From assembly GCA_965644315.1 (NCBI GenBank), contig CBFFRQ010000068.1, positions 992,001 to 1,056,000 of the forward strand: 64,000 bases of DNA, in the 5' to 3' direction. Of the stretch, positions 8,350 through 20,009 are shown one piece after another. Each line of letters opens with the position of its first letter. The first letter of the stretch is position 1. A program made the position numbers and the translations under genes. The DNA comes from Caecitellus pseudoparvulus (Eukaryota > Bigyra: Bicosoecida). The notes under the pieces were generated by a model. That model saw only the letters and a program-made list of their open reading frames with translations. It ran no database searches and was not told the DNA's origin.

Positions 8350-10988
8350 CTACTCCACAAGCAGGTCGTCCAAGTCTGCATCACCAAAGTCGTCCTCTTT
8401 CGAGCCTGCTGGGGCAGACCCAGACCCTGTCGCCACCGCCTGCTCTTGGGGAGCTGAGAAGCGGTCAGGAGGTGCCGCGTCTCCCGGGCCACCTCCGCGT
8501 GTCGGCGGCCCATCATCCATGGCAGGCGCATAAGAGTCTCCTCCGCGGGCGGGGGGCCCCGGAGAGGCACCGTAGCTTTGGTCCCCACCGTACGCACCAA
8601 AGTCTCCGCTCTGAGAGATGCTGCCTGGCGAGTCCATGCCCGCAGGCTGCAGCATGCTTTGCTGCAGGGTCTGGGCGCGCTCGAGTTTCACAAGCTTGGC
8701 TTCGTACGCGGCGTAGTCCAGCTGCTGCTCTCGGCACAGGGCAACGAGGAAGGTCAGGCACTCGACGTTCTCGGGGAAGCGCTCATGCACACGGCGGTAT
8801 AGGGACAGCGCCTTACCGTACTGTGCCAGGCGGCGGTAGCAGGAGCCTACCATGAGTTGCCACTTGACCTCCTTGGGCTGAATCTCCGCCGCACGCTGGA
8901 AGAAGGTGATGGCCTTTTCGTACAGCTCAGACTTGACGTACCAGATGCCGAGCCACGACACGACGTCCAGGTTGGAAGGCAGGTAGCGGCAGGATTCGTT
9001 CTGGTAGTGGAACGCTTGCGTGTCGTCGCTGTCTTGCGCAAAGATGCCCCCAAGCCGCGCCAACGCTCCGGCATCTGACGGTACACGGGACACGAGCAGC
9101 TGGAAGTACTTGATGGCGGCGGGCAAATTCTGCATGGCCTCGTGCAGGCTAGCGATGTGGTAAATGACCTCGGGGGACGCCGGCACCAGGGTGTGCAGCT
9201 TCTCAAAGGCTTGCAAGGCTTCATGGTACACCATCAGCTGCTTGTTCACGAGGCCGAGGTTGAAGATGGCCTCCACACAATCAGCCTCGACTCCAATGGC
9301 TTCCAAGTACATCTCCTTGGCCTTCTCCAGCTCATCCCGCTCCACGAGGCAGTTCCCCATGTTCACCAGGGCACGGGCGTTGTACCGGTCATGCTTCACT
9401 GCCAGGTCAGCGTACTTCTCTGCCTGCTCCAGGTCACCCTCCAGGAAGTAGAGGAAGCTCAGGTTGGTGGCGGCCTTGGCCTTCAGGTTGGTGTCCTTGC
9501 GCTCGAAGGCCTTCAAATCCTCCACTGCGCGGTCAAACTGCTTGTGCTGCAGGTAGTTCAGTGCCTTGATGATGGACAACTCAGACGCCAGGACGTCGTA
9601 GTCCACCCGCAGACGCTCAACAACCCACTCGTAGCCCCGCTCCCAGTCCCCAGGGTACAGCGACGGCGCGATGAGTTTGGAAGCAGTCATGATGTAATCC
9701 TCTGCCTTGCGCCGCATGGAGCGCAGTTGCTGGGACAGGCCATCCTTGCGACGGGCCAGGACCTCGCTGGACACAGTGTCGTCCAAGCCCAGCGCGTCCT
9801 CGTCATCGTCGTCTTCCCCCATGCCGGGGGGTGGGATCTGCAGGAGCTTGCCGAAAGCAATCTTCATGGTGTCAGTGTCGCCACGGGCGTAGTAGCACAC
9901 CACCAAGTTGAAAGCGGTTTGAAAGTCAGGCGTCGTGGCCATGATGTTTTCGAAGCTGGAGATGGCGTCGGGGTACTGCTGCAGCTTCACGAAGGCGATG
10001 CCGATGTTGCGCATGATGCGCAGCTTCAACTCTTCGTTGGTGGGGGCTACCTGGTCCAGCGCCATGCGGTACATCTTGATCGCGGATGTGAAGTTGCCCT
10101 GCGCGAAGTACACATTGCCCATGTTCACGCGCAGCCGGCCCGCAGTCAGGTACGTCTTGTTCTTCACTATCAACGTGTATGTGTTTAGAGCTTCTTGGTA
10201 CATGCTGTTCATGGCGTAGGCGTTGGCGAGGTTGAAGCAGACGCAGTAGGTGAGGTCCATGTTGATCTGGTCGGCCAACTTGCGAGCCTCCCTGAACTTC
10301 GTCAGCTGGCGCTCCTTGCGCCCGGCTTCCTTGGCGCGCTCCAAGGCCATCACAGGGTCCCCTGCTACTGCGGCCTCTGCAGAGGCTTCCAGCAACGCAT
10401 TCACCTGTGTGAGAGTTTGGCCGTAGGTGTTTGGCAGCCCACAGCGTGGAGCCTGCACGAGACGCACCCGCTTCTCCATCTCCTTCGTCTGTACGACTGC
10501 ACGGTCAACCTCCTTTTCGACCAAAGCTGGAACGTCAGCGGCAGCACTCTGGAAGCCGGCAGCTGCCCGGCCGGCACTCTGTGGAGCGCGATGGTGAGGC
10601 GTGCTCCCTGCCAACATCGCGTAACGCCAAGTGCACGCAACGCACACTGTACCCAGCTGCCTTGACGCTGGTCATGGGGCGTGCACGCCCTCCAGCAGCA
10701 CCAGTTCCTGCACGTGTCCCAGTGGGCATGCGCCCTGTTGCTCTTCCGCCCATCATTGCACTAGGAGGTGGCCTGCGAGAAGGGGGCAGATGCAGGGCGT
10801 TTCTGCATGAAACCCTGCACCTCCTGGGGTCAGGCACGGCGGCCGCACCCTTGCCCACGAATGGGATTCATGGCCCCAGATGGACCAAGAGCCCCTGTTC
10901 CAATTGGCACCCCCATGCTTCCCAGCCCAGCTTCGTCAAGGCCGAAGCCGCCATACAGGTCGGCATCACCACCTGGGCTCAAGGCCAT
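8350..10988 (-). CDS. IFT88: Intraflagellar transport protein 88
   Basis: Core TPR subunit of the IFT-B complex, required to build cilia and flagella. Exons 10849-10988, 10646-10760, 10468-10578 and 8350-10404 give 806 residues, phases closed. The N-terminus has the family's acidic DADLYGGFGLDEA and RPMTSVKAAGYS blocks. The third intron (10405-10467, 63 nt) has no stop and would be missed by ORF calling; removing it restores KEMEKRVNALLEASAEA, as in IFT88. The TPR array runs from about 150 to 690 (MDLTYCVCFNLANAYAMN, YQEALNTYTLIVKNK, GRLRVNMGNVYFAQ, IKMYRMALDQ). A disordered Gly/Pro-rich tail ends in an acidic DDFGDADLDDLLVE. Presence of this gene means the organism makes a cilium or flagellum. 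Confidence 0.97.
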
Positions 10989-11159
10989 GTTGCGCTGCCC
11001 CCTCGAAGTGAGGCAAACGGCAGTGCTTCGCGGTGCGGCAAGCCCTCCGTTTCCTGTTTGCGTGCACATTCACGGTCTACTGGCATTTCGTAGTTTGCAT
11101 TGATCAACCACCTGCTTTGGCACCGGGATGAGGGCAGAGCCACGCACACCCTCGGCCAG

Positions 11160-14100
11160 CTACACCGGCACGGCCGACTGCACTTGGCCCTTCAGAGATT
11201 CTGCCTGTTCGGGCGTCAGATCCTCTTCTGCCACTGCGTTGGCAAACAACTCGCTGAGGGCGGAGGCGCCCAGCCCAGCATTCTTCAGCGCAGACACGGC
11301 TTGAGAACAGATGCGCCGGCCGACTGTGCCCAGGCCCACTCCGTACGCCCACAGGCCCACCGCAGAGCTCGGGTCGTCAAGGTCAAAGCCACTCACCATG
11401 ATGCGCTCCGAGTGGGCAGCCAAGCGGCCCATGCCGTGGGCTGCTGCGAGCGGCAGCAGCCACGGAGCCGAGTCAACGCCCACACCCTTGTACACATCGC
11501 CGTATACAAACGACAGCGCATCACGCGCGACGTTCAAGGACAGCGGAATGCCCTCCACGATGCCCAAGGAAACAGAGTCCACATCAGACAGCTGTGCCAT
11601 GGAGCTGCACAGCGCACCCCGCCAAACTTGCGACCTCGCGGCCACCACAGCTGCGTGAACCCCCAGAAACATGGGCTCACCTGTCTCTGGCTCCAGCACT
11701 TGCAAGTGCATGTCGAGGAAGGCGCTGGCTGACTGCAGCCAGCGGAGTCCTGCCACAGTACGCTTGTTGACGTTGCTGCGGTGCTCGCTGCCCAGGCTGA
11801 CAGGCACGGAGCACGTGAGCTGGCCAGCGCTCTTGTCGACCGTCAGGCACTCCTCGCACGAGCTGGAAAGGGAAGTATCGATCGCGGCGAGGGGAAGCTG
11901 GCAGTCTGCAAACGACGCCAGCGGCGGCAGCTCTGCGGAGGGCAGCCACGGTCCGCCCACATCAAGCAAAACATTGTGCTTCCACTTCTTGTCCTCCAAC
12001 GAAAACTTGCCGCCCTTGGCAGCTGCAGAGCGCTTGCTTTTCAGCAGCTGCTTCGCCTCGGGCGTCAAGCCCAGACATTGGCACACACTCCACACTGCTG
12101 GCACCAATTCGGGCACAATCGTCGCCTGTCCAGTGTACACGTACTGTAAGATGCTGTGCATGGCATCCACGGGGGCAAAGGGCACCTCCAGCACAATGGG
12201 GGCTCTGCTTGTCGCGCGTGGGCTGGCCAGGGCAGGGCGAGGCACCGCATGCCCCACAGACACTGACCGGGATAGGGTCGCTGAGGGGGGTAAAGGTGGC
12301 AGGGGGCTGTCGTGGCCATCTTCCTCGTCATCGTCGTGCAGCGCAGCCGCGAACCCCCCGCTGCCTGTGCCGCTTGCAGAGGCACTCTCCAGGCTTGCCA
12401 GAGCCCCGTGCAGCCAGGGGACGGTGCAGGCCACAATGCAGCGATGCGCAGCGATGGCAAAGACTGGCTGCTCGCCAGCGTCAATGAAACTGGGGGCTAT
12501 CTCTGAGGCAGGGTGTGCCGGCGCGGCACACAGCAGCACCAAATCAGCGACAGGTGCAGAGGAGAAGCCAGATTCGTCCGCCCCTGCACCGCCCACCGCC
12601 GCACCATGCTCTTTAGCGGCGGGCTCAATGGCGAGCGCACCGCCGGATGCCGGGCCGACAGCAGCCTGCGCCACGCCTTGCCACAGCCAAGCGAGGTCTC
12701 GGCCCATGGATGACGCCGCGAGGGGAATGTGGTCACTCTGGATCTTGAAAACGTGCGTGTCCGAGAGCAAACCGCCCTCGGTGCACTCTACGGGGGCTGG
12801 CAGCCCGAACTGGTGCAGCCCTGCTCCGCCAGACGTTCGACTGGCGCTCTTAGCATACGATGTCGACAACATGACAGTGCTGAAGTCTCGGTGCAGGGCA
12901 CGGGGGTGGGTAATGCGGTCCAGGGTAGTAGCGGCAGACCGGAGCTGCAGGCCGCCCCAACACACCAGTCGGCCAGCCCACATGGTCGTGGCCGCGTTCC
13001 CACGGGGGAAATCCCACTCTGACGGATGCTGTGGGTCTGATCCTGGCAGAGCGAGGACGTCCTTCCGCCACTCTGCGCTCCAGAGGGGGAACAGCGCTGC
13101 CTGCTCCTCAGCGCCCTGCTGCGCCAACTGCGTCCACTTTGGCAGGGGCTGTGCCGCTGCGCGACTGGCCAAGCTACAGTGCCACATGCCAGAGGAGGCA
13201 GCCCTACCACTTGCTTGCCCACCAAACACCAGCAGGGCATCCTTTCCGGGCACGCGGTGCACGGCTGCGTGTGTGCGAGGAGTGGGGGGGACGCCGCTGC
13301 TGTCTACGGAGGACACCAGCACGCGGAAGCGGCAGGACTTGCTTGCGCCGTGCGGAGGCGGGACAAAGTGAGTGCCCGCAACGTCAAGGCTGTCGAGGAA
13401 TGTTGCGATGTACATGGTGCTGTTCATGCTGCCCTTGCTCTGGCCACCCCAGATGGCCAAGTGCCCCCCTCGCAGCATCGCGCTGCCATGTCCGTGCAGT
13501 GGCCCAGAGGCCGGCAGCTGTCCTACGACACTGCCAAGGTCAATCTTGTACAGTGTCTCCGCGGAGGGTGCCGTGTGCAGGAGCAGAAAGCCGTGAGAAT
13601 CATCGTGCAGTCGTGCCGTCGCGTTCACTCGCTCGCCACCGTACAGGACCACCCACTCCTGCGCTGCCAGCCTGTCAGCGGTGAAGCCACGCAGCGCAGA
13701 GACCTTCAGTCCGACCCGCGCTCTATCAGCCGTAACGGCTCCGGCGGCATTCCACCTCATGATGTGCACCTGCATGTAAGAGGCCTCGCCCTGTCCAGGG
13801 CCGCCACCTGAAATGAGCAACACGCGGGGATCCTTGGCAGATGGAATGGTCACTGCACGGTGCCCTGACAAGGCGGGGAGAGGCTTCGTGCTGGGAACTG
13901 AAACCCACTGTGCAGCAGCTCCATGGCGCTCGACGCGCCCCACCAGCTGCTGCAGTGCAGATACCTGGTCGGCTTCCACGTCCTCCCGAAGTAGCAGCCT
14001 TGACAGCGCAGTGGCTTGACCAGGCATGACCAGGCGGTGCAGCTCGGAGCTCGGCTGTGCCGTTGTGAGCAAGGTTTCAAGGGCTGCCTGCATGCCGTTG

Positions 14101-15983
14101 ATGCAGTTGAGTAGGGCTGACTCGAGCAGGGAAAAGGCTGGCGCCTTCCCACCGGCTTGGGCCTGCAGCTTGAGCAGCAAGCTCTGCACCAATTGGTGGG
14201 CGGGGCCAGCAGGCAGGGCCGGAAGTCGGGCAGCCAGAATGGCCTCCACCGGCACTCGATCACCTGCTGCAGTGACGACAGTGCCGTAGCGTGTCAAGCC
14301 CATCCGCTTGATCGCGAGTTGGGCCACCCGTGCTGAGTGCGGCATGTCGGCAATGATGTGCTTTGTGCTCGCTTGGAGTGCAGCTGGGAGTGTCATGATG
14401 CGGGACCCTCCGTGCAAATACACGCTGCCCCTGTACGTGAACAGCACAGCACTGTGGCCTGGAGCCGGAGCTTCTGAGAAGTGAAGCCGCCCTCTAGCCA
14501 CGGAGCACGGAATGCCAACCGCAGCTTTCACGCTTTCAGCGTGCGGGGCTGCGTGTAAGTGTGTAGGCAATGGAGCGCTTGACACTGGCTCTGTCTCTTG
14601 TACCTTCGCACCGTGCAACTGGGGGATGTGGATGTCCATGTCAGCGACCGCAGGCTGGGCAATCGCTGCCTCCGCCGCTGCCCCGCTGTGAGCGCGACCA
14701 GGCCGTCTTGTTGCTTGCCGAGCTGCAGCGCTGCACATGCCATTCACAGTGTCCATGAGCTCTTTCACAGCCTCCAGCAGCTTGCCGGAGTTGCCAAGGC
14801 CTTCACAATATTTCTGATCGAACTCGTCAACCGTGTCAGAAATGTTGCAGGTCAGCTCTAGCAACTGCACGTAGTACTCAAGAAGCTCTCGCGATCGAGA
14901 GTCATACTGGCGAATGGCGCGCTTCTGGATAGAGAACTTCAGACAATCTGGCAAGGAAGCCGGCGCATGGTCAAGGAGGGTTGAACGGAAGGAGCGGTTC
15001 CCGCCCAGCTGAGAAAACCCTCGCACGACGGTCATCATGGACACAAGGCGGTCGTACCGGGAAAGTCCTTGAATGAGGTTCAGTGTGGTGAATGCGTACT
15101 CTGCGTCGCCGAGCCGTCTCGGGTCGTTGAAGTAGAGCACTTCACCGACCGGCAGTCCCGCTTCCTCCAGCACGCGAAAGCAGCGTTCCTGAATCTGCTC
15201 GTGGCCCGCCACTGGGTCGTACGTGATTCCAGCCTGCCAAATGTGATAGGCAACTCCTTCCTTAAGCGCCTGGAATGCGTTGTCAACCTTGCGCCGAACT
15301 TCCGGAAGCGTGGCCAGCACCAGCTGTCGCAGGCGTTCCTTCACGGCAGCCACAAGAGCTTGGGGGTCACAGCCGGCGGGGGCGCACTTGATGTCCACGC
15401 GCATGAAGCCTCCTTCATCGCGCAGGAACTGCAGACCAACTCGAGTGGCCATGGTGGCCTCCCTCCCCACTGGGAAGGTTGGGGGGTTGTACAGGTTTGG
15501 CAGCGCCAGCCACTCGATGTCGGCACACCGGTCGAGGGGGGGGCCGAAAGTGAACCGCTCCATCAGCAGGTCGTGGAGCAAGCCATACCACCTGATTTGG
15601 ATGCGCATGCGGAGGTCCTCTCGCGCACTGCCAGTGGCCATCGTGAGGATGCGCTCCCCATTCTGTGCAGTTTTCACTGAGGCCCGCACTTCCTGGCCGG
15701 CCAAAGTTCGCGTTTGGATGTGAGCAATGACTGCTTCCAGCTCTTCGTCTGTTTCCCTGTACAGCAAGTTCTGAACAGCCGCTTCTGCCCAGGCTTTGCC
15801 TTGGTCGACAGCGTCTTGAATAGCCTCTTCAAGGACAGGAAGCTCCTCCTGCGGCTCGGCTCCTGCTACCTCTTCGCCTGCAGCGTCTGCAACTGCGGCG
15901 GCAGCTTCGCCACCAGCCGACTCCCCAGAAATAGCCCGAACGAGCAGGGCGTGCCCAACACCAGGGATATCCTCGGCAGCCAT
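11160..15983 (-). CDS. Giant kelch-BTB-BTB protein
   Basis: A single open frame of 1607 residues from the ATG at 15983 (MAAEDIPGVGHALLVRA). Residues 1-550 are an unrecognised, mostly helical region with clear hydrophobic periodicity. Kelch-type strands lie at about 700-1000, with GG and W/F signatures such as HLAIWGGQSKGS, DALLVFGGQASGR and AGRLVCWGGLQLR. A first BTB/POZ domain spans about 1140-1290 (ADLVLLCAAP ... FAIAAHRCIVACTVPWLHGA ... ILQYVYTGQA). A second, more divergent one lies at about 1420-1500 (FLGVHAAVVAARSQVWRGAL ... ALSFVYGDVY). BTB-kelch proteins usually act as Cullin-3 adaptors with BTB first and kelch last; here the order is reversed and BTB is doubled, as in LZTR1-like proteins. 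A role in ubiquitin ligation is inference. Additional in-frame introns cannot be excluded. Confidence 0.8.
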   Translation of the reverse strand: MAAEDIPGVGHALLVRAISGESAGGEAAAAVADAAGEEVAGAEPQEELPVLEEAIQDAVDQGKAWAEAAVQNLLYRETDEELEAVIAHIQTRTLAGQEVRASVKTAQNGERILTMATGSAREDLRMRIQIRWYGLLHDLLMERFTFGPPLDRCADIEWLALPNLYNPPTFPVGREATMATRVGLQFLRDEGGFMRVDIKCAPAGCDPQALVAAVKERLRQLVLATLPEVRRKVDNAFQALKEGVAYHIWQAGITYDPVAGHEQIQERCFRVLEEAGLPVGEVLYFNDPRRLGDAEYAFTTLNLIQGLSRYDRLVSMMTVVRGFSQLGGNRSFRSTLLDHAPASLPDCLKFSIQKRAIRQYDSRSRELLEYYVQLLELTCNISDTVDEFDQKYCEGLGNSGKLLEAVKELMDTVNGMCSAAARQATRRPGRAHSGAAAEAAIAQPAVADMDIHIPQLHGAKVQETEPVSSAPLPTHLHAAPHAESVKAAVGIPCSVARGRLHFSEAPAPGHSAVLFTYRGSVYLHGGSRIMTLPAALQASTKHIIADMPHSARVAQLAIKRMGLTRYGTVVTAAGDRVPVEAILAARLPALPAGPAHQLVQSLLLKLQAQAGGKAPAFSLLESALLNCINGMQAALETLLTTAQPSSELHRLVMPGQATALSRLLLREDVEADQVSALQQLVGRVERHGAAAQWVSVPSTKPLPALSGHRAVTIPSAKDPRVLLISGGGPGQGEASYMQVHIMRWNAAGAVTADRARVGLKVSALRGFTADRLAAQEWVVLYGGERVNATARLHDDSHGFLLLHTAPSAETLYKIDLGSVVGQLPASGPLHGHGSAMLRGGHLAIWGGQSKGSMNSTMYIATFLDSLDVAGTHFVPPPHGASKSCRFRVLVSSVDSSGVPPTPRTHAAVHRVPGKDALLVFGGQASGRAASSGMWHCSLASRAAAQPLPKWTQLAQQGAEEQAALFPLWSAEWRKDVLALPGSDPQHPSEWDFPRGNAATTMWAGRLVCWGGLQLRSAATTLDRITHPRALHRDFSTVMLSTSYAKSASRTSGGAGLHQFGLPAPVECTEGGLLSDTHVFKIQSDHIPLAASSMGRDLAWLWQGVAQAAVGPASGGALAIEPAAKEHGAAVGGAGADESGFSSAPVADLVLLCAAPAHPASEIAPSFIDAGEQPVFAIAAHRCIVACTVPWLHGALASLESASASGTGSGGFAAALHDDDEEDGHDSPLPPLPPSATLSRSVSVGHAVPRPALASPRATSRAPIVLEVPFAPVDAMHSILQYVYTGQATIVPELVPAVWSVCQCLGLTPEAKQLLKSKRSAAAKGGKFSLEDKKWKHNVLLDVGGPWLPSAELPPLASFADCQLPLAAIDTSLSSSCEECLTVDKSAGQLTCSVPVSLGSEHRSNVNKRTVAGLRWLQSASAFLDMHLQVLEPETGEPMFLGVHAAVVAARSQVWRGALCSSMAQLSDVDSVSLGIVEGIPLSLNVARDALSFVYGDVYKGVGVDSAPWLLPLAAAHGMGRLAAHSERIMVSGFDLDDPSSAVGLWAYGVGLGTVGRRICSQAVSALKNAGLGASALSELFANAVAEEDLTPEQAESLKGQVQSAVPV

Positions 15984-16140
15984 GGGGGTGGCTCGGAAGC
16001 TGGGGCTGACTCTCGGTTCAGTTACTGCTTGGCGTGGTGGCGGAATTTGGCACCCCGCTCTCGCAAGACGCACCAGGTAGACCTCGCACTCTGATGGAAC
16101 AGAGGCTCGGTTTCGGCCGGCAGATGAATTTCTGTGTGTT

Positions 16141-19100
16141 TTACGATTTGGCTCCACCCCGCATGTGATGAGGAAGTTGCGATGCGATGTGCGCGGGGAG
16201 GGGCTGCGAAAGGTGCAGAGGAGGAAAGGGAGCCCGCTGCACTGTGCCGAACCCCACATGCGCACCCCCATGGCGCTGCCAATCAGGATGTGGTGCCGCT
16301 GCAGCTATGTCGAGTGGTGGAGCACTAGGTGCTGCTCCAGAGGCCGCTTGGGACCGCAGCAGCCTTTGTACGAGGCCAGGGTCAACCGGCGGTGGCTGAG
16401 CTGGGGACGGCGGGTACTCCTTCCAAACGCTGCCCGGCATGGACAAGAGTGCTGGGCGCGGGGTGGCGGTTGGAAGTCCTGGTTGATGTGCTGCACTGGT
16501 GGGCGCAGCAGCTGCTACGGTGCGTGCGTCGCCTCCCCACTTCGTATCGCGTGGAGGCAGCGGGCTGGCGGAAGAAGCTGCGCTAGCATCTGACCCAGAA
16601 ACCGACGCCGAGGCAGAGTCACCGGATGAGCTGTCAGCGGACGATCCCGACGACTCCGGTCCCCTCCCGAGGCTGTCCATGTCCGTTACAGTGCTGCTGC
16701 CGAACCACGGCGAAGGCAGGGATAGGACACTCTCCGGCCTGCGGGGTGTGGAGGTGGACGACGCCGAGGAGCCGGAGCCCACGCTGCCCGCATCCCCCTC
16801 ACGCATGAAAGAGCCTGCGCTGCTCAAGGAAATGTCGTCTTCGTATTCCTGCTGCAGAACACGGCGCGCTCGGCGAACACGGCGTTGCATGGCCCCAATG
16901 CGCCGGCCTGCGCCCCGCAAGGCGTGCCTGCCGTCCACCCGCATGCGGTGGATGATGTCCCGCAGCTGCCCTACTTTGGCAGCCAAGGTGCCCTCCCGGG
17001 CCCGTGATGCAAGCAGCTCGGACACCAGCAGCTCGGACGCTTCTCTACGCTCAGCAGACCGGCCCCGGCGCCTGCCGCCTGCCGCCCCGCCAGCTACAGC
17101 CCCAACAGCTTTTGATAGAGTGGCGATCTGGGCGTCTCGCTCCTGCACCATGGCCTCCAGGGCCTGCTTTTGGTACCTCCAACCTCGCACTGCCTCCTGC
17201 ACTGCATCATCCAGTTCGGTGCCCGTCACTGCCTCAGCACCAAGCTGCTCCCCAGCTGCCGTGCCAGCTGTGCGCAAGGCACGGCTGGTAAACACGGTGC
17301 GTTGCCGCTCCAGCGCCTCGTCTCGCCGCGCCAAGGCAGCCTGCAGTGCCTTGATCTGCGTTTCTTGTTCCAGCACCCGCGTGCCCCAGCCTGATGTGGA
17401 GCTCAGGCTGTCCACCTGCCCCTTCACCTTCGCAAGCTCCGCCACCAGCGCTGCCTCACGCTCCCCTGCCTCCTCTAACTGTGCCACAACGGGTGTGCCC
17501 TGGGTGAGAGCCTGCCACTTGCGCAGTGCCCTGGCCATCACCCTGCCTCGCCAGGCACGCGTCGTGCAGGCCAGGAGGCGCGCCGCTGCCTGCTGTGCTG
17601 TGGCTGTGGCCACGGCGCGCGCCTCGTTCACCGCCCCAAGGAGGTCTCCCACCATGCCAGCAGGGGAGGACGCCACTGGATCTGCCGCGGCAGAAGCACG
17701 CAGGGCCTCCAGCTCTCGCTTCGCCACGGCCGCTTCATCCTGTGCTTCCTCTAGCCCCTTTCGCGCCGCCTCCGCGTCTGCCCTCGCGGCGGTCAGAGCG
17801 GCACGCAGCTGGACAGCCTGTGCAGCCACGGCATCTGGTCGCTGAGCCTTTGCCTCGCGCACCATGCGTGCCACAGTCGACTCCGCCTCCACTGCTCGAG
17901 CCACGGCGGCGGCGCGAGCAGCTTCGGCCTCGGCAGCACTGGCCGCTGCAGACTGCACTTCAGCTTGCAGGCGCAGCAACTCACCCCTCAGCGCCTCACG
18001 CGCCTCATCAGAGGTGACGGGGGACACTGCCTGGACGCGGCGCGGCGCATCACGACCCACGAGTGGCGCAGAGGCGCTGTGCAAGGAGCTCGTCAGAGGC
18101 AGGTGTCCTGTGGACTGCGCAACTGCTTCGTCTGCCGCGGACCGGCTGCGCCTGGCGCTCTCGGCGGCGAGGGCGGCATCCAACCGGGCAGTGGTGCTGG
18201 CAAGGGCGGCTTGTTGCTCCTCAGACAGAGCCCGCGCACGGGACGCAGGGAGGTTGGGCAGGGCGGCAGTCACATGCTGCTCTGCTTGAGCTTGCAGCGC
18301 CGCCGACACACGGGCTGTCTCCTGAGTGGCCCGCTGGGAGGCCAGGGAAGCGGTCAGGGCAGCCAACTCTGCAGTGGCGGCCGTTTCAGGCGGCACATGT
18401 TGCGGCCATGAGTCCTGCACTCTTCCCGGCTCGGCAGAGTGCCCCTGTGCTGTGGCAGGTGGCAGAACAGGCGGCTGCGGAGCCTCGGGCGGTGGCAAGT
18501 CCGGAGCCTGTACCTTGGCCGCAGGCTGGGAAGGGCCAAGGATGAGGTTTCCATTGAAGCTCTCAAAGGTGACGTTCCCTGGTATGCCACCCTCGCTACC
18601 GCCACCCACACTGGCGCCAGATCGACTGCTGCCAAGTGCTCGCGGTGGGGACGCCGATGCAAGGCCAGCACTCACTGGGCCTCTGGCCGGAGCAGGGGCT
18701 GGCGATGGCCCAGGCGCAGGTGCGCCGGATGACCTCGCAGTGCTGGCGGGCAGGCGCTCTCCGGTGCTGCTCCCGCCGTCACTCAGCATGCCATGAAAGG
18801 AATCTGAGAGCTCCAGCGCTTCTGAGTGTGCCGGAGAAGCCTCCTGCGGCGCTGGTGTGTGGCCGGACGCCCTCACCCGCGGCGGCCCACTGCGCCCACT
18901 CCCTTCGTCCTCCGCCTGGCTGCCGTCCATGACAACCACGCCGCCAGCTCCAGGGAAGGCCACAGAGTGCGGAATGCTTCGTCGGGCGGCTGCCTCTGCT
19001 GCTCGACGCTGGGCATAAAACCCCTCTGGGTCACTGGCCCGCACCTTGGCCCTTCGCCCTGCGGAGGCCGGGCGTCCCCCGCTGCCAAGGCGCCCAGATG

Positions 19101-20009
19101 CACTTGCTCGCTCTGCAGACTTGCTCCTTCCCGCTTCGTATGCCTTGCTTGCTTGCTCCGCGGCTTTTTGTGCCTCCACGACGCTGCGGCGGAATGCTCT
19201 GAAGTCCTGGCTGCTCTGCTCACGCTCACGTGCTCGCTCCTGGGGCGTCTTGCGCCTGCCGGACACGGGGGCGGGCGAGGCTGCCGGGGGGGACCGAGAG
19301 CCCTGCCGGCGGGGTGGAGATGCCCGGGGCGGAGAGGGCGGATGCTGCAGCGCCGCCCCCACACCAGCACTGCTAAGGGAGCGGCTGGACAGACCGGCAC
19401 GCCGGGAAGGCGACCTGTCGGCATCCAGGGTGGTGGTGCCGGCTCGCGGCGAGCGATGGGCAGATGAGCGGGGAGATGTGCGTGGAGAGGGGGCTGCTTC
19501 AGGAGCGCGGTGAAATTCAAAGCTGAGAATGGAAGGGGTATGTGGCTGGCCACGCTGCAAGTGAGGAGTGGTGCGGGGCTACCACGCACATGTACTGCTC
19601 CTTTCCGGCACCGAATCGAATGACACTGCCGTGCTTCAAGTCACACGTTCCGTCTGAAACCCGGATGGAGTCCACAAAGGTGCCGTTGGTGGATTTGAGG
19701 TCGGTGAGGCGAGCCACCTGCGGCCGGCAAGTGGATGCTGCGCAGAGGATCGATTCCCGGACAGTACATGTAGAAGACGCACCTCCTTCGTGGGGTGGAT
19801 ATTAATTCGGGCATGAGTTCCGGACACAGACCTTGCTTGGAGGTCCTGCGTGGCAGGAAGCGCAGGACAGCGGGTGAACTTCGCTCTGCTGCCTGCCTGC
19901 CCACAAAGCTCACGATGTCGTTGTGCTCCCCACGCCCAATCTGCGTCTCTGAATCCTCCAGCTCGTACACGACTGCAGCCGACTTTAAGTAAGCCAGGGG
20001 TGGGTCCAT
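16141..20009 (-). CDS. FHA-domain coiled-coil protein
   Basis: Four exons (19914-20009, 19783-19845, 19590-19717, 16141-19522) join with matching phases into 1222 residues. The N-terminal 95 residues are a forkhead-associated domain, which binds phosphothreonine peptides: TQIGRGEHNDI, then ARSVSGTHARI, then LTDLKSTNGTFVDS, with the conserved Arg, Ser, His and STNGT loop split over the first three exons. The rest is low-complexity Ser/Pro/Ala sequence followed by long Ala/Glu/Arg coiled coils (about 450-950), one Trp-containing helix (TRAWRGRVMARALRKWQAL), and acidic Ser-rich stretches. Such FHA plus coiled-coil proteins are often centrosomal, basal-body or DNA-damage scaffolds; I cannot choose. 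Start is the ATG at 20009. Confidence 0.85.

Noticed and set aside
9142-10188. 348-residue plus-strand open frame
   Set aside because: Antisense shadow of the IFT88 TPR exons; no motif of its own.
11671-13371. 566-residue plus-strand open frame
   Set aside because: Antisense to the kelch-BTB-BTB gene; composition is the mirror of that coding sequence with no domain.
16022-16271. N-terminal extension of the kelch-BTB-BTB frame up to 16271
   Set aside because: It would overlap the 3' coding end of the FHA gene and has no ATG-led homologous sequence; the ATG at 15983 leaves a normal 157-bp gap.
16499-17845. 448-residue plus-strand open frame rich in Ala, Ser and Arg
   Set aside because: Antisense to the coiled-coil region of the FHA protein, where GC-rich codons leave the opposite strand open.
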